Source: Hymenobacter crusticola
Lineage (GTDB): Bacteria > Bacteroidota > Bacteroidia > Cytophagales > Hymenobacteraceae
NCBI RefSeq assembly: GCF_002154225.1
Contig: NZ_MTSE01000001.1
Span: 124,001-188,000 of the forward strand
Length of the DNA: 64,000 bases
Direction of reading: 5' to 3'
A program made the position numbers and the translations under genes. Each line of letters opens with the position of its first letter. Position 1 is the stretch's first letter. Of the stretch, positions 8,980 through 18,541 are shown piece by piece. The notes under the pieces were generated by a model. It had not been told where the DNA came from and ran no database searches. It saw only the letters and a list, made by a program, of their open reading frames with translations.

Positions 8980-10146
8980 ATGAACAAAGTAGAAATAAAG
9001 TCATTAACGGGAGTCAGAGGAATTGCGGCTCTCTTTGTAGTATTCCATCATTGGCATTATTTCTTATTAACTAGCAACGTATTAAACCCATTAAGTAAAT
9101 ATTATTTAACAGTACTATTTACTCATGGAAACTGGAGCGTCGATTTATTCTTTATTTTAAGTGGATTCCTGCTAAGTATCACTTCGTATAATGAATTCAA
9201 AGACGGCATAAAAAAGACAAATTACTATAACTTTATCATCAAAAGGTTCTGCAGAGTATACCCCATCTACATTGCCCTTACGCTTTGCTATTTCCTAGCA
9301 GAAATATTGTTCACACAACACAAGACCAGTATTCTAACAATTATAGCTAATCTTACATTATTTCAAAGCCTGTTTGACATTAAAAACATCAACCCATTAG
9401 CCTGGTCTTTGTCTGTTGAGTGGGCCATCTATTTTTTATTACCAGTCATGTTTATTTTATTTAGCAAGATAAGCAAAGCCTATATAAGAGCGTTTACCTT
9501 ATATCTACTATCTATAGGCATTATACTTTTTATTACCAAGAGCTTAAATCATCATTTTTATCAAAATCATAGATTCCTGCTCAATAACGTATTTTTAATA
9601 AATCAAAACTACGTTTCGATTATCACTACAGGCTATTATCCTGTTCTGCGGGGTCTTGCTTCTTATCTACTAGGAATAGCAACCTTTAGTTTATTGGATA
9701 GCGGCCGGCTTAAGTTGGTCCCCAATTCATTCTTTTACTTGCTATTCATTGTTCAATTGGCTTTGCTATTTTCAGCTAGCCTGTTAGCAAACGTAACCTT
9801 TATCCTGTTAATACCATTTATGCTAATTGGCCTTACTAGAGGCAATTCTTTGTTGAGCAAGATATTTTCAACAAAACCGATTTATTTTTTAGGAGAAATT
9901 TCTTTCTCTTTATACTTATTGCATTTTGTGTTCGTAATGAGTATCTCACCTCGGCTTGAAAGAATCCTAATCCAACAGCACGTACCACACTATAAATATA
10001 TTTTGTTTTTTTCGTTGTTATCCGTTGTCATTGTATTGAGCAGTTTCTTGTATTACTATCTCGAGAAACCATTAAACGCCCGGCTCAGAAAACAACTCCT
10101 ACTGAAGCAGCCCAGCGATAAACTAGTACTCCATCCTTCACTGTAA
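8980..10146 (+). CDS. Acyltransferase 3 family membrane protein, AT-rich and probably acquired
   Basis: A 388-residue polytopic protein of the same superfamily as the 5804-6961 product but clearly divergent. It shows LTGVRGIAALFVVFHHWHYF (conserved His), then FILSGFLLSITSY, IIKRFCRVYPIYI, WSLSVEWAIYFLLP and, near the C terminus, GEISFSLYLLHFVFV. About ten transmembrane segments are visible. A GGAGGAG lies about 20 bases before ATG 8980, a stronger Shine-Dalgarno site than most genes here have. The gene uses many AT-ending codons (ATA, TTA, AAT), very unlike its neighbours, which suggests horizontal transfer. It probably O-acylates a surface polysaccharide; the substrate is unknown. Confidence 0.88.
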   Translation: MNKVEIKSLTGVRGIAALFVVFHHWHYFLLTSNVLNPLSKYYLTVLFTHGNWSVDLFFILSGFLLSITSYNEFKDGIKKTNYYNFIIKRFCRVYPIYIALTLCYFLAEILFTQHKTSILTIIANLTLFQSLFDIKNINPLAWSLSVEWAIYFLLPVMFILFSKISKAYIRAFTLYLLSIGIILFITKSLNHHFYQNHRFLLNNVFLINQNYVSIITTGYYPVLRGLASYLLGIATFSLLDSGRLKLVPNSFFYLLFIVQLALLFSASLLANVTFILLIPFMLIGLTRGNSLLSKIFSTKPIYFLGEISFSLYLLHFVFVMSISPRLERILIQQHVPHYKYILFFSLLSVVIVLSSFLYYYLEKPLNARLRKQLLLKQPSDKLVLHPSL

Positions 10147-10427
10147 TGCATTATTTGCAGTTATACCATACTGCACCTATCTACCTTAACAGGCCTCCGT
10201 TACTCTACCTGAGCGTATAGCAGATTTTATTTTACATCACATGAAATAGAATCGCTGAAGTTGAGACACGAATCCTCTGATGAATTCACTGCGCGCCGCA
10301 ACTTTACCGCTATAGTGCTGGCTTCACAGAACGCGCTAGTTTGGACGCATTTAATAATTAAACTTACTTGTAAGTCATCAATCAACTAGGCTAATAAGTT
10401 GCATTATATAAAGTAGTCCTTACAGTC

Positions 10428-10964
10428 ATGTCTTCCCTGACCCAAATCCCCCTGCTCGAAACTGAGCGCCTGCGGTTACGCGGCTACCAACTTGCTGACT
10501 TATCCGAGTTTGCCGCCATGTGGACCGACCCTAATTTTTACCGGTTTTTGGGCGGCAAGCCTCAATCGGAGGAAGATGCGTGGCGCCGCTTGATGGGCTT
10601 GCCGGGCCATTGGGTCCTGATGGGGTACGGCTACTGGGCCGTGGAGGAGAAAAGCACCGGCCGCTTTATCGGCAACGTGGGCTTCTCGGATTACCACCGC
10701 GACCTTACCCCTTCTATCAAAGGCATTCCGGAGATTGGGTGGGTGCTGGCGCCGCGCGTGCACGGCCTAAGCTACGCCACCGAAGCCGTGCGGGCAGCCA
10801 TTGCCTGGGGCGACGCAAATTTTACGCAAAAGCGTACCGTGTGCATTATCGATCCGGATAACGCACCCTCGCTGCGCGTGGCCCACAAATTCGGCTACCA
10901 AGAACAAGCGCGCACTATCTATAAGGAACAGCCGATTGTAATTTTGAGTCGCCCGAAAGCCTAA
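10428..10964 (+). CDS. GNAT-family N-acetyltransferase (RimJ/RimL-like)
   Basis: A 178-residue single GNAT domain. It begins with LLETERLRLRGY, the start typical of RimJ/RimL-like acetyltransferases. GYWAVEEKSTGRFIGNVGF forms the beta 2-4 sheet. The acetyl-CoA loop region is GWVLAPRVHGLSYATEAVRA, and C-terminal DNAPSLRVAHKFGY is the usual beta 6-7 segment. Members acetylate ribosomal protein N termini, amino acids or small amines; no substrate can be named. The stop overlaps the end of the convergent dehydrogenase gene by 4 bases. Confidence 0.85.
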   Translation: MSSLTQIPLLETERLRLRGYQLADLSEFAAMWTDPNFYRFLGGKPQSEEDAWRRLMGLPGHWVLMGYGYWAVEEKSTGRFIGNVGFSDYHRDLTPSIKGIPEIGWVLAPRVHGLSYATEAVRAAIAWGDANFTQKRTVCIIDPDNAPSLRVAHKFGYQEQARTIYKEQPIVILSRPKA

Positions 10965-11893
10965 TATCCTTTCGACAAATCGATGGGGTTTTCCAGCGGC
11001 TCGCCTTGCTGAAAGCGCCGCAGATTGGCCAGAAACTGATCGATGCGGCCATCTTCCTCACCGGGCTGGCCGCCGGCGGTGTGTTGCGTGAGCAGCACTT
11101 GGGGCAGGCTCCACAAGGGATTATCAACGGGCAACGGCTCTTGGGCCGTGACGTCGAGCACGGCGCCGCCTAGCTTATCGGCTTGAAGCGCGGCCAGCAG
11201 CGCGGCCTCGTCGGTGGTGTTGCCGCGGCCCACGCTGGCATACAGGCTGCCGGGCGGCATGGCCTCGATTAGCTCAGCGGAGAAGAACTTGTCGGCGCTG
11301 CCAGGCAAGCAGTTGACGACCAGATCCGTCTGCGGCAGAGCGGCTTTCAGCTCCTCGACCGAACGCAGCTGCGCTTGGGGGTTGGTGCGGGCCAGAAACT
11401 TCACCTCGCATTGGAAGCCGGAAAGTTGCTGCGCCACGGCCTGCCCAATAGCCCCGGCCCCAAGAATAACGACGCGCTTGCCGCGCAGCAGCCCGAGCTT
11501 GAGGCGCACGGGCGAGCCTACCCACTTTTTTTGAACCTGCAACACCGCCAGCTCCGGAATGTGCCGGTACCAGGCCAGGATACCCGCCACGATGGTTTCG
11601 GCGCAAGGCCAGGCAAAAAAGTCGCCTAGGTTGGCCACCGCAGCACCTAGGTGCAACTGCGCGTAGCGTTCGAAGCCGGCCGAGTCGATTTGCCAAAACT
11701 GCAAAGCTGGGGCCGCATCCGTCAGCCAAGCGGCCGGCGGGTTGCCGAAGAGTACATCCGCTTGCTCGAACAAAGGCCGTTGCTGCTCTTCCGGCAGATT
11801 GGTGCGGAAGGTGATAGTCACGTCGGCCGGTAGCGCTTGCTGCAAACGCCGCTGGCTAGCTTCGCTGAAGGCTGAATACACGAAAAGTTGCAT
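10961..11893 (-). CDS. D-isomer-specific 2-hydroxyacid dehydrogenase (glyoxylate/hydroxypyruvate reductase-like)
   Basis: A 310-residue protein with an N-terminal substrate domain and a Rossmann fold showing VVILGAGAIGQAVAQQL. The catalytic residues of the family are seen as Arg in ASVGRGNTTDEAAL, Glu in VTAQEPLP and His in LTQHTAGG. The short N-terminal domain is like the GhrA branch. It would reduce glyoxylate, hydroxypyruvate or a related 2-oxoacid with NAD(P)H. ATG 11893 begins MQLFVYSAFS. It is monocistronic, and its 3' end overlaps the GNAT gene. Confidence 0.85.
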   Translation of the reverse strand: MQLFVYSAFSEASQRRLQQALPADVTITFRTNLPEEQQRPLFEQADVLFGNPPAAWLTDAAPALQFWQIDSAGFERYAQLHLGAAVANLGDFFAWPCAETIVAGILAWYRHIPELAVLQVQKKWVGSPVRLKLGLLRGKRVVILGAGAIGQAVAQQLSGFQCEVKFLARTNPQAQLRSVEELKAALPQTDLVVNCLPGSADKFFSAELIEAMPPGSLYASVGRGNTTDEAALLAALQADKLGGAVLDVTAQEPLPVDNPLWSLPQVLLTQHTAGGQPGEEDGRIDQFLANLRRFQQGEPLENPIDLSKGY

Positions 11894-12089
11894 GATCTAC
11901 TCTGTTTTGTAAGCGGTAGCGAGAAAGTAGCGCAAACCGGAGGAAGGCGTTAGCCAAGCCACTCTGTACGCAGGCGCCGCTTAGTTGGTCGCATCTGACC
12001 CGAACAGTACAGGAGGGTTTCGTGCTACCTAGCTACGTTCTTGGATTGCTTCCCACCCCATGTCGATGCCATTCTGGCCTTCCCACCGC

Positions 12090-12860
12090 ATGAACCGAGT
12101 ACTGCTGCTGATCTTTTTGTGGCTAGGTGTCGCCGGTGCTACCGCCCAAGTAGTACGCCGCCCGATACCCGATAAGCTGGTGGTGCTCACCTTCGACGAC
12201 GGCCCCGTGACGCACGCCACCTTCGTGGCCCCGCTGCTGAAAAAGTACGGCTTCGGCGGCACCTTCTTCGTGTGCGAGTTTCCGCCCGATTTTGCCGATA
12301 AAACCAAGTACATGAGTTGGGCGCAGATGAAGCAGCTCGACAAAATGGGCTTCGAGGTGGCTAGCCACACGCTCACGCACAAGCACGTGAACAAGCTGAC
12401 GAAAGCGCAGCTCACAGCCGAGCTCGATTCCTTGGAGCAGCGCTGCAACACCTACGGCATTCCGCGGCCGGTGAACTTCGCTTACCCGGCCTACGACACC
12501 AGCCCAACGGCGTTTGAAGTGCTGCGGGAGAAAGGCTACCAGTTTGCGCGCACTGGCGGTGACCGGCTCTACAACCCCACCGTCGACCACCCCTACCTGA
12601 TACCTAGCTTCACGACCAAGACCGGCAACAAGCAGCAAATCATGGAAGCCTTGCAGCAGGCCAAGAACGGCAACATCCTGGTGCTCACCATTCACGGCGT
12701 GCCCGATTACGCCCACGACTGGGTGACGACCCCGCCGGCCTTGTTCGAAGAATACCTCAAGTACCTCCACGACAACCACTACAAGGTCATTGCCCTGCGC
12801 GACCTCGCCAAGTATCTCGACGTGAAGGCTGCCCATCAGCTCCGCTTATCCGCCAACTAG
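12090..12860 (+). CDS. Secreted polysaccharide deacetylase (NodB / CE4 family)
   Basis: A 256-residue protein. ATG 12090 is chosen because it starts the signal peptide (MNRVLLLIFLWLGVAGATAQ); the in-frame ATG at 12060 only adds residues before it. NodB motif 1 is TFDDGP (residues 34-39, metal-binding Asp37). Motif 2 is SHTLTH (His93, His97), NFAYPAYD fills the place of motif 3, and LTIHGVPD is motif 5. These metal-dependent enzymes remove acetyl groups from sugars. It lies 35 bp before the oligogalacturonate lyase gene, so a role on acetylated pectin or exopolysaccharide is plausible but inferred. Confidence 0.85.
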   Translation: MNRVLLLIFLWLGVAGATAQVVRRPIPDKLVVLTFDDGPVTHATFVAPLLKKYGFGGTFFVCEFPPDFADKTKYMSWAQMKQLDKMGFEVASHTLTHKHVNKLTKAQLTAELDSLEQRCNTYGIPRPVNFAYPAYDTSPTAFEVLREKGYQFARTGGDRLYNPTVDHPYLIPSFTTKTGNKQQIMEALQQAKNGNILVLTIHGVPDYAHDWVTTPPALFEEYLKYLHDNHYKVIALRDLAKYLDVKAAHQLRLSAN

Positions 12861-12895
12861 CCTCGCCCTTCCCCTCAACCCAAACTCCACCTGCT

Positions 12896-14143
12896 ATGAA
12901 CACGCTCTCTTATCAACTCCTGCTAGGTCTGTCGCTCGTCGGAGCCACAGCGCAGGCCCAAGCCAAGCTCGAAACCGGGTCCAAAAAGCCGATGCCCACC
13001 GAGTGGATCGACCAGGATACGGGCCACAAAGTAGTGCGCCTCACGCGCCTCGACGGCGGCAACGCGAGCTTTTACTTCCACAATAACCCCTTCATCAAGC
13101 AGCGCGGCAGCGAGGGCGACTTGATGGTGTTCTATCACACCAGCCCCGCCGGCAAGCAGATTTATACGCTCAACCTAAAAACCTATCAGGCCCAGCCCCT
13201 GACGCGGGCTTTCGCGCAAGTGAGCGGCGAAATTGTGGCACCCAAAAGCCGGCAGGTATTTTACCAGACCCAGGATACGGTGTACGCCACCAACATCGAC
13301 ACCAAGAAAACGCGCCGGGTCTTTGTGTTTCCGAAGGATTTCAAGGCCAGCATCACCACCCTCAACGCCGACGAGACCGAGCTAGGGGGCGCTTGGTCGA
13401 CGGACGCGGAGAAGGAGATTTCGAAAAAGTACCCGGAGAAGCACGACTACTTCACGCGCATCTACGAGGCCAAGCTGCCGCGCACACTCTTCAGCGTGAA
13501 CGTGAAGACTGCGCAACTCAATAAGCTGTTCACCGACAGCGCCTGGCTCAATCACGTGCAGTACTCGCCCACCGACCCGAACCTGCTGATGTTCTGCCAC
13601 GAAGGTCCCTGGCACAAAGTCGACCGCATCTGGACCATCAACACCAAAACGAAGGCCGTGAAGCTCGTGCACAAGCGCACGATGGACATGGAAATTGCTG
13701 GCCACGAGTTCTTCAGCCCCGATGGCAAAACCATCTGGTTTGACAACCAATTGCCCCGCGGCGCCACGTTCTACCTAACCGGCACAAACCTGCAAACCGG
13801 CCAGGAGAAGAAGTACCAAATGACCCGCGATGAGTGGTCGATTCACTTCACCACTTCCGCCGACCAGAAGCTTTTCGCCGGCGATGGTGGCGACCCTGGC
13901 CAGGTAGCCAAAGCCCCGAATGGCCAGTGGATCTACCTCTTCCACCCCGAAGGCGACAAGTTCCGCTCCGAGAAGTTGGTGAACATGAAGGCCCACGGCT
14001 ACAAGCTAGAACCCAACATTCACTTTTCGCCCGATGGCAAGTGGCTGATCTTCCGCGCCAATTTTGAAGGCGAGGAGGAAGTGTACGCTGTGGAGTTAGC
14101 GCCAGCGAGCTTGAAAGGCAGCTTGGGCAAAGCCGGTCAGTAG
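12896..14143 (+). CDS. ogl: Oligogalacturonate lyase (PL22)
   Basis: A 415-residue protein with a signal peptide and a seven-bladed beta-propeller, the fold of PL22. The family blades are recognisable: WIDQDTGHKVVRLTR, FYFHNNPF, LNHVQYSPTDPNLLMFCHEG, MDMEIAGHEFFSPDGKTIWF and PNIHFSPDGKWLIFRANFEG. The conserved histidines in LNHVQYSP, FCHEGPW and AGHEFFSP match metal-site and catalytic positions of Ogl. The enzyme splits unsaturated and saturated digalacturonate by beta-elimination. Family members are often cytoplasmic, but this one has a signal peptide, so it probably acts in the periplasm. It precedes the GH2, GH105 and GH106 genes. Confidence 0.82.
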   Translation: MNTLSYQLLLGLSLVGATAQAQAKLETGSKKPMPTEWIDQDTGHKVVRLTRLDGGNASFYFHNNPFIKQRGSEGDLMVFYHTSPAGKQIYTLNLKTYQAQPLTRAFAQVSGEIVAPKSRQVFYQTQDTVYATNIDTKKTRRVFVFPKDFKASITTLNADETELGGAWSTDAEKEISKKYPEKHDYFTRIYEAKLPRTLFSVNVKTAQLNKLFTDSAWLNHVQYSPTDPNLLMFCHEGPWHKVDRIWTINTKTKAVKLVHKRTMDMEIAGHEFFSPDGKTIWFDNQLPRGATFYLTGTNLQTGQEKKYQMTRDEWSIHFTTSADQKLFAGDGGDPGQVAKAPNGQWIYLFHPEGDKFRSEKLVNMKAHGYKLEPNIHFSPDGKWLIFRANFEGEEEVYAVELAPASLKGSLGKAGQ

Positions 14144-14146
14144 TCG

Positions 14147-14302
14147 CCTCACCCCTAGCCCCTCTCCGAAAAGGTAATGCGCATAAAGCATTTGCGGGGA
14201 ACTAACCTCTAGCTTTTTATCCCTGGCTTTTCAACAAACTGTAATTCTACTACTAGAACTAGTTCTCCCTCTCCTTTTCGGAGAGGGGGCTAGGGGGTGA
14301 GG
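14147..14302. repeat. Intergenic inverted repeat (CCTCACCCCTAGCCCCTCTC type)
   Basis: Left arm 14147-14174 and right arm 14273-14302 are complementary apart from two one-base length differences, with about 98 bases between them. The sequence resembles a dispersed intergenic element rather than an intrinsic terminator, as no T-run follows. It ends 21 bases before the next start codon and so would lie in the GH2 mRNA leader. Confidence 0.7.
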
Positions 14303-14323
14303 CCCCCACAAGAACAAAATTCC

Positions 14324-17300
14324 ATGCCCCGCACCCACTTCATCACTTTCCTCAGCATAGCGCTACTGTTAGGCCTAACGCCTAACATAAAAGCTGCTTC
14401 GCCCCCTAACCCGCGCGTGAAGTACAACTTCAACCCAGGCTGGCGGGTGTACGTGGGCGATGCTGCGGGTGCCGAGACACCTAGCTTCGACGACGCGAAG
14501 TGGAAACCCGTGACGCTGCCGTGGGCCTGGAACGAAGACGAGGCCTTTAAGAAAGACATCAAAGACTTGTCGACCGGCATTGCGTGGTACCGCAAATACT
14601 TCCGTTTGCCGAAAGCAGATGCGGGCAAGAAGGTGTTCCTGGAGTTTGAAGGCGTGCGGCAAGTGGGCGAGTTTTACCTGAACGGCGAATTTATTGGCCG
14701 CCACGAAAACGGCGCCATGGCCTTCGGCTTCGACGTGACGAAGCTGCTGAAGCCCGCGCCCCAGGAAAACGTGCTGGCGGTGCGCACCAACAACGACTGG
14801 GATTACAAGGAGAAAGCCACCGACCAGAAGTACCAGTGGAGCGACCGAAACTTCAACGCTAACTACGGCGGGCTTTCCAAAAACGTGTTTTTGCACGTGG
14901 CGGAGCCGCTGTACCAAACCCTGCCGCTCTATTCCAACCTAGGTACCACGGGCGTGTACATCTACGCTAAGAACTTCGACGTGGCCGCCCGCAAGGCGAC
15001 CGTCACGGCCGAGGCGCAGGTGAAGAACGAGTACCCCACCGCGCGCACCTTCGAGTACGAAGCCACTTTGGAAGACTTAGCTGGCAAGGAAATCAAGAAG
15101 CTGAGCGGCGGCAAAACCACGTTGCAGCCCGGCGAAACCAAGATCGTCAGCGCCAGCGGCCCGGTTGAGGGGCTAAATTTTTGGAGCTGGGGCTACGGCT
15201 ACTTATACACCGTGTACACTACCTTGAAAGTGGACGGCAAGCCCGTGGACGTGGTAAAAACGCGCACTGGCTTCCGCAAAACGGAGTTTGGCAACGGCAT
15301 GGTGAAGCTCAACGACCGGGTGCTGCAAATGCACGGCTACGCCCAGCGCACCAGCAACGAATGGCCCGCCGTAGGTCTCTCGGTGCCAGCTTGGCTATCA
15401 GACTTCAGCAATGGCCTGATGGTAGAAAGCAACGGCAACCTAGTGCGCTGGATGCACATCACGCCTTGGAAACAAGACATCGAATCGTGCGACCGAGTGG
15501 GTTTGCTCCAAGCTATGCCCGCCGGTGACGCTGAGAAAGATGTGACCGGTCGCCGCTGGGGCCAGCGCACCGAGCTCATGCGCGACGCCATCATCTACAA
15601 CCGCAACAACCCCAGCATCGTGTTCTACGAGTGCGGCAACGAGAGCATCAGCGAAGAGCACATGGCCGAGATGAAGGCCATTCGCGACCAGTACGACCCC
15701 AACGGCGGCCGCGCCATAGGCTCGCGCGAAATGCTGGACAGCAAACTGGCCGAGTATGGGGGCGAGATGCTCTACATTAATAAGAGCGCGAAGCACCCGA
15801 TGTGGGCCATGGAATACTCCCGCGACGAAGGCCTGCGCAAGTACTGGGACGAACTCTCGCCGCCCTACCACAAAGAAGGCGACGGCCCCTTGTACAAGGG
15901 GGCCAGCGCCGCCGAGTACAACCGCAACCAGGGCACCCACGCCCGCGAGGACGTGATGCGGTGGTACGACTACTGGCACGAGCGTCCCGGCACCGGTCAG
16001 CGCGTGAGTTCGGGTGGCGTGAACATTGTTTTTACCGACTCGAACACCCACTACCGCGGCGGCGAAAACTACCGCCGCAGTGGCGAGGCCGACGCCATGC
16101 GCATCCCGAAAGACGGCTTTTTTGCCCACCAAGTGATGTGGGATGGTTGGGTAGATACTGAGAAGCAGCGCACCCACATCATCGGCCACTGGAACTACAA
16201 GGAGGGCGTGAAGAAAGACGTGACCGTGGTGTCGAATGGCGAGAAGGTGGAGCTGTTTCTGAATGGTAAGTCGCTGGGCCAGAGCGAACAAAGCCACCGG
16301 TTCTTGTTCACTTTCAAGAACGTAGCGTGGCAGCCCGGCACCCTGAAGGCGGTGAGCTACGATGCGGGCGGCAAGAAAGTAAGCGAGGCCGCACACCAAA
16401 CCGCTGGTGCGCCCGTTGCCTTACGCCTAACCCCAATGATGAGCCCCAACGGCCTGCAAGCCAACGGCGCCGACCTAGCCTTGGTGCAAGTGGAAGTAGT
16501 GGATGCCAACGGCCTGCGCTGCCCCACGGCCCTGAACATGATCAACTTCACCCTGAAAGGCACGGCCACCTGGCGCGGCGGCCTAGCCCAAGGCCCTGAT
16601 AACTACATCCTAGCTCAAACCCTGCCGGTGGAAGGCGGCGTGAACCGCGTACTTATCCGCACGACCACCCAAGCCGGCAAGATTAGCTTGCAAGCTGTGT
16701 CGGAGGGACTGAAGTCGGCTTCGGTGAGCCTAGCTTCCAAGCCGGTTGCCGTTACCGATGGCCTAGCCCTGCAACTGCCCGGCGCCGACCTAGCTCCTAG
16801 CCTGAAGCGTGGGCCAACCCCAGCCGGGCCTTCCTTCCACATCTCGCGCACGGCAGTGCCCATCAAGCAGGTAACCGCCAGCTCGAACCAAGGCAACGCC
16901 GCCTTCAGCTACGACGATAACGAGCTATCGGAGTGGATCAGCGAGAAGCAGCCGGGCACCTGGATTCAGTACGACCTAGCCCGCCCCGCCGCCGTGAGCG
17001 AAGTGGCCTTGAAGCTCAGTGGCTGGCGTTCGCGCACGTATCCCATTCGCATCTTGATCGATGACAAAGAAGTCTTCCGCGGTACCACCGAACGCAACCT
17101 CGGCTACTACACTGCCATCTTTGCCCCGCAAACTGGCCAGCGTCTGCGCATCGAGCTAGTGGGCGCGGGCAGCAACCAAGACGCCTACAACATCACGGAA
17201 CTCGCCGAACAGAAAGCCGCCCCCAATAACCCCACGGCCGCCACCGACCAGCCCGGTCCGGCCGGCACCCTCGGTATTGTGGAGGCCGAAGTGTACGAGA

Positions 17301-17344
17301 AACCACGCCCAAGCCTAGGTGCGCTGGGGCACACCAATCCTTAA
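14324..17344 (+). CDS. GH2 glycoside hydrolase (beta-galactosidase/beta-glucuronidase type) with C-terminal discoidin-like domain
   Basis: A 1006-residue protein. ATG 14324 starts a signal peptide (MPRTHFITFLSIALLLGL); the GTG at 14297 falls inside the upstream repeat. Order of domains: jelly-roll sugar-binding (residues 45-200, ATDQKYQWSDRNFNANYGG), immunoglobulin-like (210-310), TIM barrel (320-620), a DUF4982-like domain (VELFLNGKSLGQS), a further beta domain and a discoidin-like F5/8-C domain (about 845-945). Acid/base Glu is in FYECGNES and the likely nucleophile Glu in MWAMEYSRDEG. GH2 enzymes of such loci remove beta-galactose or beta-glucuronate; the exact sugar is not evident. It is co-directional with its PL22 and GH105 neighbours. 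Confidence 0.85.
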   Translation: MPRTHFITFLSIALLLGLTPNIKAASPPNPRVKYNFNPGWRVYVGDAAGAETPSFDDAKWKPVTLPWAWNEDEAFKKDIKDLSTGIAWYRKYFRLPKADAGKKVFLEFEGVRQVGEFYLNGEFIGRHENGAMAFGFDVTKLLKPAPQENVLAVRTNNDWDYKEKATDQKYQWSDRNFNANYGGLSKNVFLHVAEPLYQTLPLYSNLGTTGVYIYAKNFDVAARKATVTAEAQVKNEYPTARTFEYEATLEDLAGKEIKKLSGGKTTLQPGETKIVSASGPVEGLNFWSWGYGYLYTVYTTLKVDGKPVDVVKTRTGFRKTEFGNGMVKLNDRVLQMHGYAQRTSNEWPAVGLSVPAWLSDFSNGLMVESNGNLVRWMHITPWKQDIESCDRVGLLQAMPAGDAEKDVTGRRWGQRTELMRDAIIYNRNNPSIVFYECGNESISEEHMAEMKAIRDQYDPNGGRAIGSREMLDSKLAEYGGEMLYINKSAKHPMWAMEYSRDEGLRKYWDELSPPYHKEGDGPLYKGASAAEYNRNQGTHAREDVMRWYDYWHERPGTGQRVSSGGVNIVFTDSNTHYRGGENYRRSGEADAMRIPKDGFFAHQVMWDGWVDTEKQRTHIIGHWNYKEGVKKDVTVVSNGEKVELFLNGKSLGQSEQSHRFLFTFKNVAWQPGTLKAVSYDAGGKKVSEAAHQTAGAPVALRLTPMMSPNGLQANGADLALVQVEVVDANGLRCPTALNMINFTLKGTATWRGGLAQGPDNYILAQTLPVEGGVNRVLIRTTTQAGKISLQAVSEGLKSASVSLASKPVAVTDGLALQLPGADLAPSLKRGPTPAGPSFHISRTAVPIKQVTASSNQGNAAFSYDDNELSEWISEKQPGTWIQYDLARPAAVSEVALKLSGWRSRTYPIRILIDDKEVFRGTTERNLGYYTAIFAPQTGQRLRIELVGAGSNQDAYNITELAEQKAAPNNPTAATDQPGPAGTLGIVEAEVYEKPRPSLGALGHTNP

Positions 17345-17376
17345 CTGACTATTTCACTCATCACCAAAGTCCCATA

Positions 17377-18531
17377 ATGAAGAGTAGCTCTCTCCTTGTC
17401 CGCCAAGCCGCTCGCACCGGCGCCCTGGCACTCGCCCTGGCCCTAGGTGCCGTCACTACGCAGGCCCAAAAACTCCCTAAGCCGAAGGCCATCCTCAAAA
17501 CGATGACCAAGACCAACGCCTACTTCATGAAGATGTGGCCGGACCCAGGCAAGGAAATCGTGACCAACATTGCCCGCCCCAGCAACATCTGGACCCGCGG
17601 CGTGTACTATGAAGGCCTGATGGCGCTCTACAAAACCGACAAGCAGAAGCGCTACTACGACTACGCTGTGGAGTGGGGCGAGAAGCACAAGTGGGGCCTG
17701 CGCAAAGGCATCGAGACGCGCAACGCCGACGACCAGTGCGCCGGTCAAACCTACATCGACCTCTACCAGATCGACCCCAAGCCCGAGCGCATCCACGACA
17801 TCAAAGCCAGCATCGACCTGATGGTGACCAGCGACAAAATCGACGATTGGTGGTGGATTGACGCCTTGCAAATGGCGATGCCCGTGTACGCCAAGCTAGG
17901 GGTGATGTACAAGGACGACAAGTACTTCGAGAAGATGTACCAGATCTACAACTACTCGAAAACGGCGCACGGCGGCAGCGGCCTCTACAACCCGCAAGAC
18001 CAGCTCTGGTGGCGCGACAAAGACTTCGTACCGCCCTATAAAGAGCCCAACGGCGACGACTGCTACTGGAGCCGCGGCAACGGCTGGGTGGTAGCCGCCA
18101 TGGTGCGCACCCTAGAAATCCTACCGAAAGGTGCTCCCCACCGCGAGGAGTACGAGCAGATGTACATGGCCATGATGAAAGCCCTGCCGCCCTTGCAGCG
18201 CGAGGACGGCTACTGGAACGTGAGCCTCGTCGACCCCACTCACTTCGGCGGTAAAGAGCTGAGCGGCACAGCGCTATTCGTGTACGGCATGACCTGGGGC
18301 ATGAATAACGGCCTGCTCGACAAGAATGCCTACAAACCCATCGTGGTGAAAGCCTGGAACGCCATGGCCAAAGAGTGCGTGCACCCCGACGGCGCCCTTG
18401 GCTACGTGCAAGGCACCGGCAAAGAACCCAAAGACGGCCAACCCGTGAGCTACGACCACATGCCCGATTTTCAAGACTACGGCCTAGGTTGCTTCTTGCT
18501 GGCTGGCAGTGAGTTATATAAGCTGAAGTAA
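17377..18531 (+). CDS. GH105 unsaturated rhamnogalacturonyl/galacturonyl hydrolase
   Basis: A 384-residue protein with a signal peptide ending TTQAQ (about residue 31) and an (alpha/alpha)6 barrel. Signature segments are IWTRGVYYEGLMALY, ETRNADDQCAGQTY, DDWWWIDALQMAMP, DQLWWRDKDF, YWSRGNGWVVAAMVR and SYDHMPDFQDYGLGCFLLAG. The conserved acidic positions in NADDQ and WWWIDAL are present. The family hydrates the 4,5-unsaturated uronic acid left by pectin and rhamnogalacturonan lyases, releasing it from rhamnose (YteR type). With PL11 and PL22 in the same locus this role fits well. It lies 32 bp after the GH2 gene. Confidence 0.9.
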   Translation: MKSSSLLVRQAARTGALALALALGAVTTQAQKLPKPKAILKTMTKTNAYFMKMWPDPGKEIVTNIARPSNIWTRGVYYEGLMALYKTDKQKRYYDYAVEWGEKHKWGLRKGIETRNADDQCAGQTYIDLYQIDPKPERIHDIKASIDLMVTSDKIDDWWWIDALQMAMPVYAKLGVMYKDDKYFEKMYQIYNYSKTAHGGSGLYNPQDQLWWRDKDFVPPYKEPNGDDCYWSRGNGWVVAAMVRTLEILPKGAPHREEYEQMYMAMMKALPPLQREDGYWNVSLVDPTHFGGKELSGTALFVYGMTWGMNNGLLDKNAYKPIVVKAWNAMAKECVHPDGALGYVQGTGKEPKDGQPVSYDHMPDFQDYGLGCFLLAGSELYKLK

Positions 18532-18541
18532 CACTTCAGAA

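Noticed and set aside
14297..14323. GTG start for the GH2 gene
   Set aside because: It overlaps the inverted repeat and precedes the signal peptide, which starts at ATG 14324.
15440..16399. Minus-strand open frame of 319 codons inside the GH2 gene
   Set aside because: It is an antisense shadow caused by GC-rich codon structure; the plus-strand frame encodes recognisable GH2 motifs throughout.
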